From Tetrahymena elliotti 4EA (Eukaryota > Ciliophora > Oligohymenophorea > Hymenostomatida > Tetrahymenidae), in NCBI GenBank assembly GCA_000231825.2, contig JH720303.1, positions 1,512,574 through 1,576,573 on the forward strand: a DNA stretch of 64,000 bases. The letters run 5' to 3'. The notes under the pieces are model-generated. The model was not told the DNA's origin, did not search any database, and worked only from the letters and a program-made list of their open reading frames with translations. Position 1 is the first letter of the stretch. Every line of letters begins with the position of its first letter. The position numbers were made by a program, and so were the translations under genes. Below are positions 12,658 to 25,635 of the stretch, one piece after another.

Positions 12658-13683
12658 TCAATCAGATGTTTGAGTTATTTAAGAAAGAAGTTCTTCTGTC
12701 CATTTTTTGTTATTATATTTACTAATTAGGTCACTCTTTTTCTCCACCTTATCAATAAGAAACCCAATTAATTTCCGCTTAAAGTTCCTTTCTCTTTTAA
12801 ATTCAGAAAATTTATCTCCTTTGGATTATTAAATTTGATTTTAAAGTTAAACTGGAGGTTTCTCAAAGTCAGTTTTCTCTATTTAATCTAATTCGTCTTA
12901 TATATCACCTTCCATTTCCCTTAATTAACCCTTAATTTTTCTCTCTTCCTTCTAATTGCTATTGTGTTGACTTTTACACTCATTGATTAAATTGTTAAAT
13001 TATTGAATAAATTGCTTTTTATCTAGAATCTATTGAATCTTTGTAGAATCCTTTTAGTATGAGTGAGTTTAGGAGTATTCTTACACTTTCTTTTTGAGAT
13101 CCTCAATATTCCAGTCTATTAATTCTTTTGGAAATTATGATACAGCAGATTGTGGCCTGGCTAATGTTTGTTTACTGCTATTATGATAATCCTTTTCATT
13201 TTAATTATTATAGTAAAGATTAGACTTTGCAGTTTAGTTAGTAAGTGCTGACTAAGGTCTATGAGTATGTGCACCATCCGTAGGTCTTCCCATACTACTA
13301 TGTAATTATCTTGAAGAATTAGGTCTTGTTGTAGCATTACTTTTGCCAAAAATAGTTGAAGAAACTTATCTTTTGTGTTTAGCTTCTTCCTTTGGCTTCA
13401 TATTTTCATAAGCATTCATAACATCAATAAACGCTTTATTTTTTGTTCCTAAATGATATCTTCTCTCTTACTCATCCTTAATTTAACTAATTTTCAAAGC
13501 GTTAATTAACTACTAAGTTGGTGCTGATGTTTATTTTGTAAGTCTTTTGTAAACATTTATAGTTTTTTTAGGGCCTTCAAATTCTTTTTTCTCTCTAAAA
13601 AACTTATCAGGATTGTTAAAATCTTTTTCTTTCACTTAAAAAAAATTAAAAATATTATTTGTAAGATATTTTTTATAAATCAT
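12658..13683 (-). CDS. Hypothetical charged protein with Arg-Pro-Gln-Ser motifs
   Basis: A single long exon in the ciliate code, stop TGA 12658-12660, nearest in-frame ATG 13683, about 340 residues. The N-terminal part contains NPDKFFREKKEFEGPKK and a charged YRRYHLGTKNKAF-like helix region. The middle is Ser/Thr/Asn-rich with RPQSA motifs, and the C-terminal third is a predicted coiled coil (KIQQILDKKQFIQQFNNLIN) ending SQITQTSD. No membrane segments. No family was recognised. The 5' end is uncertain: an open segment immediately upstream (about 13676-13835, including RRPIVKSPTLPSAYNLRI) looks protein-like and may be an additional exon, but I found no convincing splice donor joining it. Confidence 0.65.
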
Positions 13684-13884
13684 TTTTAATTTTAAATTCT
13701 TAAATTATATGCTGATGGAAGGGTAGGGGATTTCACAATTGGTCTCCTTTCACTTTAAAAGTTATAAAATTCACAAATGAGAGAAAAAAATGTAATATCT
13801 TTTATGAATGTAAACAGGGGGATTTTTTAATTCATAACTACTAAAAAAGAAAATTATTTAACAAAAAGTATGTTTGTTTGCTCA

Positions 13885-15180
13885 TCATAAAGCACATGAT
13901 TGGCTTAGACCTCTCCTACCCCTCCTTTCAATTATTTATTAGTATTTAATTTGAATAGATTAAGCTTTTTAATGAAATAAATTAATACATGCTTCTTAGT
14001 ATGCAAGTTTTTCTTAATTAGCCATATCTTAGAATAATTTTTCTTATATTTCTTATTTCTTTTTAAAATTTATCATTTTGTACTTATGTTTAGCAGCATC
14101 ACCATCCATATTGTCAAGCTTTGTTTATTTGTATATTTTAATGATTCCTTTTTTTTATCTTTCTTCTTCATCTTGTATTAAATCATTTAGATGTTCCATA
14201 GCTAATCTACCCTATCTTCTTTACTCTCTTTCTTCCTCTTCGATCTTCTTTGATTTATATTAAATCTACTCTTTTATTTTTAAAGATTATGAAAATTTTC
14301 AAGAATGCATGCAATGCAATGCAAGTTAATATTCTTTATTGGAAAAAAGAATTTAGCGAACAAAGTATTTTATTAATTTTTCCAATTAATTTTTATGGAA
14401 ATTATAATGTATTTATTTAGCTAATTCTTATTCCTAAAGATTAATTTTATTTTTAACCATTCAATTAAATAAAATCGAAGGTTATTTATTAATTTTTTTA
14501 CTTTCCTCTATTTTAAGTATTTATCCTATTGTGAATCCTTGTGGTCTACTTCCTTAAGGCTTAGTTATTTCAGTCATAAAAAAGTCAACTTAATCTTAAT
14601 CTTCTACCTCATTTTTTTTAGAATTCTAAATTTTTTATTAGATTTTACTGAAATCCATTTTCCGTTACTTTATATCGTTAATTTTTTCTTTGAGCTATGT
14701 TCTGCGATAATCAGAAAATAGAGAGAGCATTTCTTTTTCTTCAATAGCTTGGTTAAGCAAAACTGCTAGCTTTTTATCTGCATTCTCTCTACTTTTTCTA
14801 TTCACATAGTTTTTTTTTGGATCTTCTCCTCCCACAGTTTCTATATGAAAATCGTCTTGATAAGACTAATCTTTTATCTTTTTCATTATATGCGCAGTTT
14901 ATTTGTCAAATTCCTCTTCTTCTTTTTACACATTAATCTTTTCTTGATAGCCATCTCCCACTAAATTTTAATTCATAACTACAAAATTTACTCCACTAGC
15001 AAGTGCAGCTGCACTTTACTTAACTCCATTAAATCTCTCTTTATTATTAGCGACTTTTTTGTGAATATATGTCACAATATTTTTGTTTTTAAATTCATTA
15101 AAATTAGAATTATCTTTCCTAAGACTGTGCTTTTAAGCTGTTTTTTAAATGATAAAGCCTGTATATCCCAAATTTTCCAT
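13885..15180 (-). CDS. Hypothetical coiled-coil protein
   Basis: Start ATG 15180 (MENLGYTGFIIQKTAQKHS), stop TGA 13885-13887. The first large exon covers about 15180-14520 and encodes a charged helical protein (SYQDDFHIETVGGEDPKK, KSRENADKKLAVLLNQA). After an intron region (about 14520-14275) the frame continues in a very basic/acidic coiled coil (KKIEEEEREQRRQGRLAMEH) to the end, RRGLSQSCAL. About 400 residues in all. No membrane segment and no recognised domain. The gene lies in a tandem minus-strand series and ends about 200 bases upstream of the next gene's start. Confidence 0.7.
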
Positions 15181-16052
15181 CAGCAGAGCTAAATAGTATT
15201 TAATAAATATGGAATAGTTTATAATTTGTGGCAGGGTTCTAATAATATTCTTAAAACTAAGAAAAAAGAAATAAATCTCTATTATGTATTTTTGAATTAT
15301 ATTATAGAAGTTAGATATATAATTACAAATGATGATTATTTTTACTAAATTTTAGTTAAAAAAAAATTCTATTATTATTAAAGTGGAAAAATCTAATTTC
15401 TTACATCATGAATGATCAATTTTAAAATCTTATAGAAATTTAATTTTTAAAATAATAAAGTTAAAATATAAAAAATTTTTTACATTATTTATTTATCATA
15501 ACAAACATATTTTTACAAATAAATTATATTTTTGATAAAGTTATAATTTAATTCTGATGGGTTTGATAAAAAATCTATAAAACAACATTATTTTATTCTA
15601 AAAATTCAAAAACATAATATTTATATTTTTATTCAGCTTTTTTCACTTTTTTATGCATAAACAAAAATCAGAAATTTGTGATAATATTTGAATAATTGAT
15701 ATTACTTAAAAAATTAATAGTATTTATAATTTATTTGTTTTTGAAACACAATTCTATCCTTGCTTAATGCTAAGTTTAGATTGAACATGAGTTGTTCTTA
15801 AATGATAAAACTAATCTCTTTATTCAGATTAAATAAATGACATTTAAAAGTAGTATATTATTCCACTCATATTTTCTTATTAAGATTTTATCAATATTTC
15901 TAAATGTAGGAATAAAATATCATAAAAAGGTAATTGACAATCGATTAGCCAAAAAATATATATTTAAAGAATATGTATAATTAGAAATACTAATATTTTA
16001 TTATTTTGAATATAAAAATAATAATTTTTGTTAACTTTAGTTAATTTTATTA
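15181..16052. other. Intergenic spacer
   Basis: AT-rich sequence upstream of the 13885-15180 gene and downstream of the next. Nothing specific was recognised. Confidence 0.55.
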
Positions 16053-18680
16053 TCAATCAACCTTCCATCTGACTTATGTTTGGTACATTGGATTGTAGAA
16101 AGAAAATCCTGTCTCTAGCAGTTCACTATCATTTTGATTATCCCTAACTTCACTATCTTCATGGTTGCTAATTAAAGATTTGTTGTTAATAAAGTCTTCA
16201 TCACATTATTTGATTTCTTTATCAGAAGAAATCTTTTTATTTGTTAGTGAAAAATTAAGATCTTTAATAGAATCTTGTAAATTTTTATTCCTAATTTAAT
16301 ATAAATTCAATAAGCATTAAAATCATTCATTATTACGACTTATTTATTACTCTTTTTGATTATCATCTTTTAAAGACTTTATTCCATTTCTAATAGGTTC
16401 TATTTTTAACTTAAACTATTTCTGTTTAAAATAATATGTATTACAATTTATTTCATTTTAATTTAATTTACCATTGTTTCTTCCCACTACAACTTATTTT
16501 AATAGTCCAACATATCATAATTTAATTGTAAATTAGAGTAATGACTGATCACCTTCTCTATCTAATTGTTTAATTCAACACATTTCTATATTTTAATAAT
16601 TCTTTGAATATTTTTATATTCCTAAAATACTTTACCTTCTAATCATCTCCACTTCTATTTTTTATATTCATTATTACTTTTCTTTGTTTATCAAGCTTTC
16701 TCAACATATCTTTAAGTTTGCTTAAATCATTCAAGACAGATCTCAAATATAGTAGTTTTTTCTAAAACATTTTTTCATGGATTTTTGTAGTACTTTCTTT
16801 TTTAAAGCTAAGATCAGTAATTTTTTTCCATCCTTCAATCTATAAATTTATTTTAAAGAAATTGAATGTAAATAAATAATTTTTATTTTATATGTTAGAA
16901 TTATTTTTTACTAGTTGGTCAGAAAATTGAATAAAAGTGTTTATAAGATTGTCTACAAATTCTTAATTATCTAAGTCAGCAATCTACTAAATGCTGACCG
17001 AGCATTATTTCATTTTATTAAGCAAGAGATAGAAAAATTTCTCCATAACAAAGAATATTCTCAAATCAAACACAACAGTGTATTTCTCATAAAGCTAAAT
17101 TATTGCATTTAGGCATGGGACCCATATGTCAGGGAACTCCTTAAAAGAAGCTTTCATTAACTTTTTAAAAAAATCAAAGCATTCCTATTGAAATTCTTAA
17201 GCAAAATACATTTTACTTAACCTATCTATTAATATATTCTTTTTTATAACTTTAAATGAAGCTATTTTCTTCTTTAAATTCTCATCAGTGAAACATTTTT
17301 CTGTTATAATTTTTTCAATTTTTTAAACCTTTTCATTCTTTAATTAAAAAAAATTAAATTAAATCTTTTGAACTAAAAAAATATTTGGATACCTCACACT
17401 CCTTTTTAAACATATCTATGATCCTACATAAATCTGGCCAAAGTGAAACTTCTTATATCAAAGTATCTGTAGTTATACTCTATGCATCCAAAGCTTTCTC
17501 TAATACTTTTGACTCATGAATCCAAGAATCCATAATTTAATTCAGTTCTTCAAAAGATTTCATATTCTAGGCATACGACTTTTTGATATCAAATAAGTTA
17601 TCTATACTTTCTAAAATACTATTTGGGATTTTTAACCACTAGAGCTAATCAGGATTAAAATTTTAGTTTTAATCTTATCCTCTTCTCTACATCATATTAG
17701 TTTAAGGTCTGAATCCACCTTAAATAGTTGAGCTTGGGTTTAATTTTTCATTCTACTTCATGGATGTTGGTGTTTATTTGTTTTGAGAGTTATTTTAAAT
17801 TATCTAGCTTGCATTTTAGTTTACTTCAAAATATAAAAAATATGAATAACTTAAATAAATTATTGAATTATTTACATCTATCAAAGAAATTCTTTTTAAA
17901 GAAACTGTTAGATGTCCTAAGCAAGGGATCATTATTCATTGAATCATTTTTTAAGTTGAAAATATTTCCATTTTTTAATTACTATTATTCAAATTGTTAT
18001 TTCTTTTTTTGTAATATCTGACTTGATTTTTCCAAGTCTTATGTAATTTAGTTATGAGAAATTCTAATATCAGAAGATCCTTCTCTTTTTTATGAAGAAG
18101 CTGAAGATATTGATGTAGTTTTAGAAGTATCATTATTTATTGATTAATTTGTTTATTGATATTTTCCATCTCTAATCAGAGAAGACCTTCTTACTAGTTT
18201 AACCTAGCTCTAGTTTATTTGCTAACTAGCATCACTTGATTTTATATCAATCTTTTCTCTTTACTAAAGAGAAATTCTACTAGATTTTTTAATAATTTAA
18301 GGAGTTATTTCAAACTATTCTTACTCTTCCTAAATAGGTTCGTTACCTTTTTTAATGTTTTAAATTTATTCCCTTGCCTTTTCCCTGATTGAGTTTTTTA
18401 TAACTTAATGCTAATGACTTTTTTCTATATGTTTTCTTGAAATAACATTCTTTTTTTTTGGCTTTTTATCATCATCTGAATCGCTTTCTTCATTTTCATC
18501 TTAAAAATTAATTTCGTATTCTTCCATCTTTTGTCTATCAAGTTCTAATTCTGCTTTATATTTTTCATCATCCTCTTCTTCGTTTATGCTAGCCAATTAT
18601 CTTTTCTATTAACTAATTTCATTTTACTGTTACTATTATTTTATCTCAAAAATCAATCCATTCCAAACTTCAAATGTCAT
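16053..18680 (-). CDS. Large hypothetical protein, acidic/Ser-rich N terminus and helical C terminus
   Basis: Start ATG 18680 (MTFEVWNGLIFEIKQQQQQ), stop TGA 16053-16055, spliced, roughly 700 residues. The N-terminal third has an acidic and lysine-rich stretch (SDSDDDKKPKKK) followed by Ser/Gln-rich low complexity. A middle exon (about 17400-17700) encodes a helical region beginning NPDQLQWLKIPNSILESIDN. The next exons (about 17330-16900) encode Phe/Lys-rich helices such as KMYFAQEFQQECFDFFKKLM. The C-terminal exon ends NPMYQTQVRWKVD. There are no obvious membrane segments and no recognised family. Because coding continuity holds over 2.6 kb with only TGA acting as stop, it is a real gene; function is unknown. 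Confidence 0.65.
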
Positions 18681-20692
18681 CAATTAGTAATAAAACAATT
18701 TATTAACTATTATTTTCATAAATTTGTTAAATAATATTTTTAATAATTTTGCTTTTGATTGATAAATCTAAAATTTTCATTTTGGTTTGCTAAAAAATTG
18801 ACTATTTTTAAATTAAATTACTCTACCTTATCTTAGATTCCTAATCTCCAGAGGTTTTAAGAACCTAAAGATTTATGGACCACATATTTCTATAATTTTT
18901 TCTAACTTTTAATAAATGTCTATATTTTTCTTTGAAATTTGAGGCTTTTTGCGTAACATTTTATCAATTCTATGTCCTTTTTTTTACTAAATTTCTATTA
19001 AATAGAACTTCTAATATTATTACAGTTTTTGAAGATCTTCAAACAAAAATTTGTTAAATTTGAAAATAATCTTTAAATGCCATAAAAATTAAAAACATCC
19101 AAAAAGAAATGTACCAAATGATTCTGTTAGTTTTTTAACAAAGTATTTAAATAAAAATGAATTTTTTAAATTCTATCCTTTTACAAAAATATTTTCATAA
19201 AAAAACTTAAATTTTTTTTTCAATTAAATCTTCATAAAAATAATTTTTTTCCTTAAAAATCAGAAACATAAAAAGGCTAATATCTGTATTTGTACTATTC
19301 GTTTATTTTATAAAAGCATTTAAATAATAAGTTAAAAATAATAATCTTTTAGTAAAATATTCATAAAAAACTAAATTATCTAACCAATCCTAAAATTTAA
19401 AAAGAGAAATTAAAATATTTTTCTAAATAATAAACTTGGTATAAATGTGTTGATCTTTATCTTATTGTAAAAATTAAAAAAAGCAATTATAACAAAGACA
19501 AATAGATAAATGTCACGTTTATGTACTTATGGGTAGATTAACTCTTTAAAATTTAAAAAAAAAATAATAATTATTAATTGTTATTTTAAATCTTTCGACC
19601 AAGTAAATGATTTTTTTGATTTTGAAGGATTATTTAATTATTAATTAGTATTAATTTAGGTAAATGATTTCTAAAACTTTGACACTTTTTTTTGTAATTT
19701 TAAGATAATAGCATATTTTTATTTTTAATAGCTGATAAATTTTACATTTGGAATTTTGAAAAACTTATGAAGATTTCTTGAGTAAAAAATAAATTGAAAG
19801 AAGTATTTTATTCTAAAACTCCAAACACTTTAAACACTCTTGAATATATTTTTAATACTTTAAATTAAATTATTAGCTCTTTCAATTAAATATCTTCAAC
19901 AGAGCCAAAATCTTTTATTTAATTTTTAAAAAAAAGTTATAATAAAATATTGAATCATAGTTTTTCAATTAAATAGTTATAGGTCTTATTTTGATTTTAT
20001 TTTGTTTAAATTTGCTAATTATTTAGCTTATGTAAATAATCAGAAATTATTTATTTACATAAATTTATGAAAAATGCAATATCAAGATCTTTAGAGATTA
20101 GTAACCCACCCGAATTAATTAGTTTTTGATTTTCATTTGAATGAAAGAGCTATAAAATTTAGAATGATGGTATTTAAAAAGAGACTTAAATTTTATTTTG
20201 AAAAGAATCACTTTGATTAGAAAATAAATCAAAGCAATAATTTATTTAAATTTGTGTAAAATATTAACCTGTTTAACATCAAAAATGAGGAATTTTATAA
20301 AAATAAACTTAAAGAAATGATAACTAAAGAAAAATGAATATACTTATTTGGCGTAAATAAATTAATTATGATTTTACATAAATAAATAGTATATACTAAA
20401 TAATTAAAGAATTGTTTATATTATATAAATTTAGCTGAATACTCAAAATATTCTTTTATTTATAGTTCTATTAAAGTTCATCATTAGTTTGTTAGATTTT
20501 TTGATGAAATTGCTTGATTAAATATACACACATTTGGTAAATTATTTTTTTAAATAATAAATAAAATTTTATAGAGATGATATCCTAGGATGTGTTTTAT
20601 TGATTCAGTTTTATCATCTTTCTTTGTTTTAATATTTCGGTTTATAGGATTAAGTTTACTTTTTCAATTTTCTAATTTATTTATTTATTTAT
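18681..20692. other. Long AT-rich intergenic region
   Basis: About 2 kb, extremely rich in A and T runs, between the start of the 16053-18680 gene and the 3' end of the next minus-strand gene. No reading frame with coding character, no tRNA-like fold and no repeat array was recognised by eye. Confidence 0.5.
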
Positions 20693-21454
20693 TCAATTTA
20701 TGTTTGTTTAAACATGATTAGTTTATTGGTTATTTGTATTGCTAATAGAATGGGTTATAGACTACTAAGTTGCATTATTGTTTGTCTTTTTAATATCTTC
20801 ATAGCGTAAATTAGGATTGAATTTTCTTTACCATCTATCAGCTGCTATGAAATTCCATTTCTTTTTCATAAAGCAGTACAAATAAATAAAGAAGGCTGAC
20901 AAGAAAATCATAACTATAGTCAATGAGATGATCAATTTACTTTGAGGTATTTCGCTTTATTGAGAGCAAGAAATTTAATAAACAATAAGAGCTATAATTT
21001 TAAATACTATATTGAAGCCAAGTGAATATGTACAATAATTTATACATTTATTGTTTCTTCTGACAATTGCTAAAAACGATGTTACCCAAGAAGAAAGAAA
21101 TAAGACATCTGAAAAGATGTATAAAACAATGTATGCAATTGATCCCTCTTATTTTGAAATGTAAATCTTAGCATAAAATAGGCAGATATATAAAACCACT
21201 AAGCTCGATACAAGAAGTTCTGAGATTATTATAATTTTAGCAGTAGTTACTATCTTGCTTTTTTCTTATTTTCTTTTCATTTTTTCTTGCTTAGTTAATT
21301 TTATTTTCTGTACTTATCCTTTAATAATATCAGAATCCATTTATGGGTTGCTTCCATTACTAGGAGGCTTTGATGATAGAATATCTTCAGCATTTTACTA
21401 AAGTTAGCTTTCCATATTATTTTTGATGCTGTTATTTTCCAAATCTAGATTCAT
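20693..21454 (-). CDS. Four-helix transmembrane protein, intronless
   Basis: Uninterrupted frame of 254 codons from ATG 21454 to TGA 20693-20695 (253 residues), with internal TAA/TAG read as Gln. The N-terminal cytosolic-type region of about 85 residues is polar and lysine-rich (KLTKQEKMKRKQEKSK). Four hydrophobic segments follow: ELLVSSLVVLYICLFYA, then AYIVLYIFSDVLFLSSW, then FNIVFKIIALIVYQI, then LIISLTIVMIFLSAFFIYL. The C-terminal tail is polar and Asn/Thr-rich. No signal peptide. The topology resembles many unclassified ciliate four-pass proteins. No family was recognised. Confidence 0.8.
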
Positions 21455-22251
21455 GAAGATGATTTCGCAATTTGAATTTGCTTAAATGTGTTTGTTATTT
21501 TGAGATAATTAATGTAAACTTTTTTAGTTATATTAAAAAACAAATTTTTTTTTTTTTTTAGTAATTTAATAATTATATTAATGATAAGTTGTTTGCATCG
21601 TTTTAAACTAGAAGAATTACTGCAAAAAATAACCTCTATTTTTTTATAGTTACTTACTAGCAATATTTTTTAAATTGCTCGAGTCTTTTAAAAAAGCATA
21701 TTTTTCTATTCATTCTAGTTAATACAAAAAAACTTAAATTCATTAAAAAATATTAATTTACTACTTTATTATTTACTTTTAGCCTCATCTGATTAAAATT
21801 AAGAATTCTATTTTTTTTTAATTAGATAATTTATTCATTACAAAAATATTGAATAAACTCAAAATTTATTGATTCATAAAATTATTTAACAAACTCAAAA
21901 TATTAATTTCATTCTATTTATTTATTTTATCCAATTATCCAATAAGAAAAAGAATAGTAATGATTTATTTCTTATCAAATCATCTCCTTATTGATTACTG
22001 TTTCTTATTTTATTTATTTTTTTGAGATTATTCTTTGCAATTAAAAACAGTTGAAAATTATTAGAAATTAAAAAATTGCAAAATAAAACTCTTTTCTAGA
22101 GTTAATTTAATTTTTAAACAGATATTTCTGTAAAAAAAACCAGTTGTTTTCTAAAAATTTGATAAGATAGAATAAAACAAAAGTAGAAAAAAGCTAAGAT
22201 TAAAATTTTTTAAGAGGATATGTAAAACAAATTAATGTTATTTAATAAAAT
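21455..22251. other. Intergenic spacer
   Basis: AT-rich DNA upstream of the four-helix gene. The minus-strand open stretch at 21451-21663 overlaps the start region in another frame and has no coding character. Confidence 0.5.
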
Positions 22252-24285
22252 TCAATAATAATTATTTTCAGATAAAGCGGGAAGAACTTTTCCAGCACAT
22301 TCACCAAAACCAACTCTGATACTATTTTAAATTTTATAAATTTTTTTAAGAGATTTTCTTAAAAATAAAATTTACCCATTCTTTTCAGCAAATCCTTTCA
22401 TTATAATTGAGTCATTATCTTAGATAAAAGTTCTTTCTTTTCCTTCAGAAAGAGGAATTTTTTCAGCTCCTGACCAAGAGAGTTCCAACATAGAACCAAA
22501 TTCGTGCTTTTCAGGACCTGAAATAGTACCAGAAGCCAATAAATCACCAGCATTAAGAATACATCCACTAACACTGTGATGAGTTAATTATTAAGCAATA
22601 TTCCAGTACATATATCTTTATTAATTTATATATTTAATATTCCATATTAAAAATTAAATTAATTACTTGTAATTTGATTTGGTAAGGATGTCAGCTTTAG
22701 CATTACCATCAGCATGCAAGTAAACTTCTAAATTTATATCCCATGAAGTATGTCTCTTTTCTTTTAAGTAAGGAAGAGGTTCAGGGTTTTAAACTTATAA
22801 TTCAACTCTGAAAATTTCTAAAGCATCCAAAGTAACAATCCAAGGAGAGATAGTAGTACCGAAATTCTTGCCATTGAAAGGACCTAAAGGAACATATTCC
22901 CAAGCTTAGTGATCTCTAGCACTCCAGTCATTCATTAAAACAAAACCGAAAACTCTATCTTCAGCAGAGTCAACCTTAATAGGTTCACCCATCTAATTTA
23001 TTTAAAAAAAGCATATTATTAACTTTATATCTTAGTTTATCTAAATAATCTTACTTTATTGGCAGGACCACCAACAAAAGCAGCAACTTCTAATTCATAG
23101 TCAAGTCTCTTGCATTCAGTGAACATGGGCTTTTCAGCAGTTGGGGGCTTAGCTTAACCTCTAGGACGACGAATATCGGTTCCAGACACAACTACAGTAG
23201 AAGCTCTACCATGATATCCAATCTATTTATTTAAAAATAAGAAATTTAGATAAAATGAATATTTAAGGCTTAAATAAATTTCAAACTAATGCTTTTTTAT
23301 CATATTTATCTTTTAATTTTGCTTTTAATCAATATCAAAACTTAAATTCTATATTTGATTAAATAATTATCCTTTAATGATGACTAAAAATATTCAGATA
23401 ATCTAGCAGAATGCCCTAAATAAAATGTAAAAACTCTTTGAAATTCTATCAGAATAAATTTAATTTAATTTTTAAATGTTTACAGGAATGTGAAGCCAGT
23501 TTGGTTGGATAGCATTATCTTTTCCTCTAAACATAACACCAACATTGTAAGCATGGGTGTAAGAAGAGTAAAAGTCAGTGTAATCTCCAATTTAAGCGGG
23601 AAGATGAAGAGCAATTGATTCAGCAGTGTAAGGGATGACAACCTTAGCTTGAAGTTCTTTGTTAGTATCAAGAACAGAACCAACATGTAAGAGGTTTTAG
23701 ATTGTGTGTCTTACTTCTTACCAGTGAGGACGAGTCAATTCCATGAAGGCATTAAGAGTTTTTCCTTAAAAGACCTTGCTGGTTAACTTTGAAAAAAGTT
23801 GTCCATTGAGTAATCCTTATCTTTCAGCTTCTCTCAAGTCAATGATAAAGTCGCCTTTAATTTTTAATATAATTTTTAATTAGAAAATCACTAAATTGCT
23901 ATTATAAATTTATCTTCAAAAATAAAATTGTAATCTTTTTGTTATCCAAAAATCAATTTTAAAGCTTAAAAATAATTTCTATTATTGATTAAATCTCATC
24001 TTTAAGAAGCTTAATTTCCTATCATTCTAAACAAACTAAAATCTCCTTAGTGCAATAAATTATTTGCTTCAAACTTATGATTTTCTTTTGAATTCAAATC
24101 AATTATGAGGCTTTGCTTAAATATTATTAAAACAATCTTTAGGTTTATTTCTTACCAACTCTAGTAGCTGGTCTAGCATCTCCCTTGTTAGATGAAGTAG
24201 AGAATACACCAAAGGGAATGTTGTGGTAAGAAAAATCAGAGTCAGCTGAAATTTAGATCCAGGTCTTTTGAGCTTCAGTTTCCAT
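22252..24285 (-). CDS. FAH: Fumarylacetoacetase
   Basis: Start ATG 24285 ([20 protein letters not shown]), stop TGA 22252-22254, about 420 residues over several exons. Family motifs are unmistakable: [10 protein letters not shown] near the start, [37 protein letters not shown], the metal/active-site region [34 protein letters not shown], and [20 protein letters not shown] near the end. It hydrolyses 4-fumarylacetoacetate to fumarate and acetoacetate, the last step of tyrosine degradation, in the cytosol. Introns lie at about 23860-24155, 23226-23483, 22995-23055, 22600-22670 and 22332-22377. Codon use is GC-richer in third positions than neighbouring low-complexity genes, which fits strong expression. 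It is divergent from the 25636 gene across a 1.35-kb spacer. Confidence 0.96.
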
Positions 24286-25635
24286 TTTATTAAATTTGTT
24301 TGTTGATTTAATTATCTTTTTAAAATATAGATTTTAATTTTTACTTATTTATTTATTTTTTCAAAAGATATATTTTACGATCATTTATAAAAGAAAGAAA
24401 TTACTTATGACGATTTTGCGCATTTCCCACCAATATTTTCCATAGAACACTCATATCCTAGGACACAAGCAAGATTAATCCATAATAAAAAAGTGATTAT
24501 TAACGAAATCAACATATTTTATCGCATTATTTAAGTTAAGTTTTTAGCTAGAAATTTATTATTATTAAATATAATTATTATCATTAGATGGCAATTACTT
24601 TTAGATACCACCCACCTTTATTTAATATATCTGCTACTAATAATCCTAATAATAGATCCTAAAAAAGCTTAATTTGAAAAAAAAGCATAGTATTTGTTAA
24701 GATAAACCATAAAGAGCATCTCTTAAATTTTAATTTAACATTCTAATTCAATTTGTATTAAAATTCACCATAAATTGCAAATATTTTTTGCAATATAAAA
24801 TCCAAAATTTTTATTTTGTTGGGTTCTACATGCTTAACAAAAACCATGCTTATTAATATTAAATTTTCCCTTATTCTCAAAATAAAAATAAGGAACCAAA
24901 CTTAATAAAAAATTTCTATCTCTAAATCCTAATAATTTAACCTAAAGGAATATTAATTATAAGCATAAATCTTAAATTATATCTCAAATATTTCTAATTA
25001 AATTTAAAAAATATTAAAAATAAACTGCAAACTATTTTTAGTAATGTAAAAATCTTTGAGATTTATCTAATCAAAACTTTATAAATATTTACTTTCAAGA
25101 TCAGTAAAATCTATCATATTTTATATATATTGATTAGTAAGTTTAAAGAACATAAATTCTATTTGGAGTAAAAAATTTATAAATTGTTACTTTGATAATT
25201 TTCAAATAAAATTTAAACAAAAAGAATACTATCAGAATATTTGAATGTCTTGTTTGAAAGGTATATCTATTTCATTTAACTAGATAACTTAATTTTTATT
25301 ATAAATATATTACTGGGATATTCTATTGTGTCTATTTATCCTCAGAAAAAATTTTAGATACAAAAATTGTTTAAATACTTTAATAAAAACTATTAAATAC
25401 TTCTTGGGTTTAAAATGAAGTTTTTTTATGATTAAGTTATGTTAAAAGCTTTTTTGAACAAATTCAATAATTAAAATATTATTTTTAAAACAGAATATTA
25501 GTTTTTGGATTAAAAAATTAAAAGGAATTTATTAGTTAATAAATATTTTTTTTACAGTAATTAATATCTAAACTTTAATCTTTGATAATAAAAAGTATAA
25601 AAGTAAATAATATCTTAAAAAAATTTTAAGTAGAA
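24286..25635. other. Divergent intergenic region
   Basis: Presumed promoter region shared by fumarylacetoacetase (-) and the 25636 gene (+). AT-rich with many homopolymer runs. No specific control motif can be assigned. Confidence 0.5.

Noticed and set aside
17728..18021. Plus-strand open stretch of 97 codons
   Set aside because: Antisense to exons of the 16053-18680 gene; Phe/Leu/Asn-rich with no features of its own.
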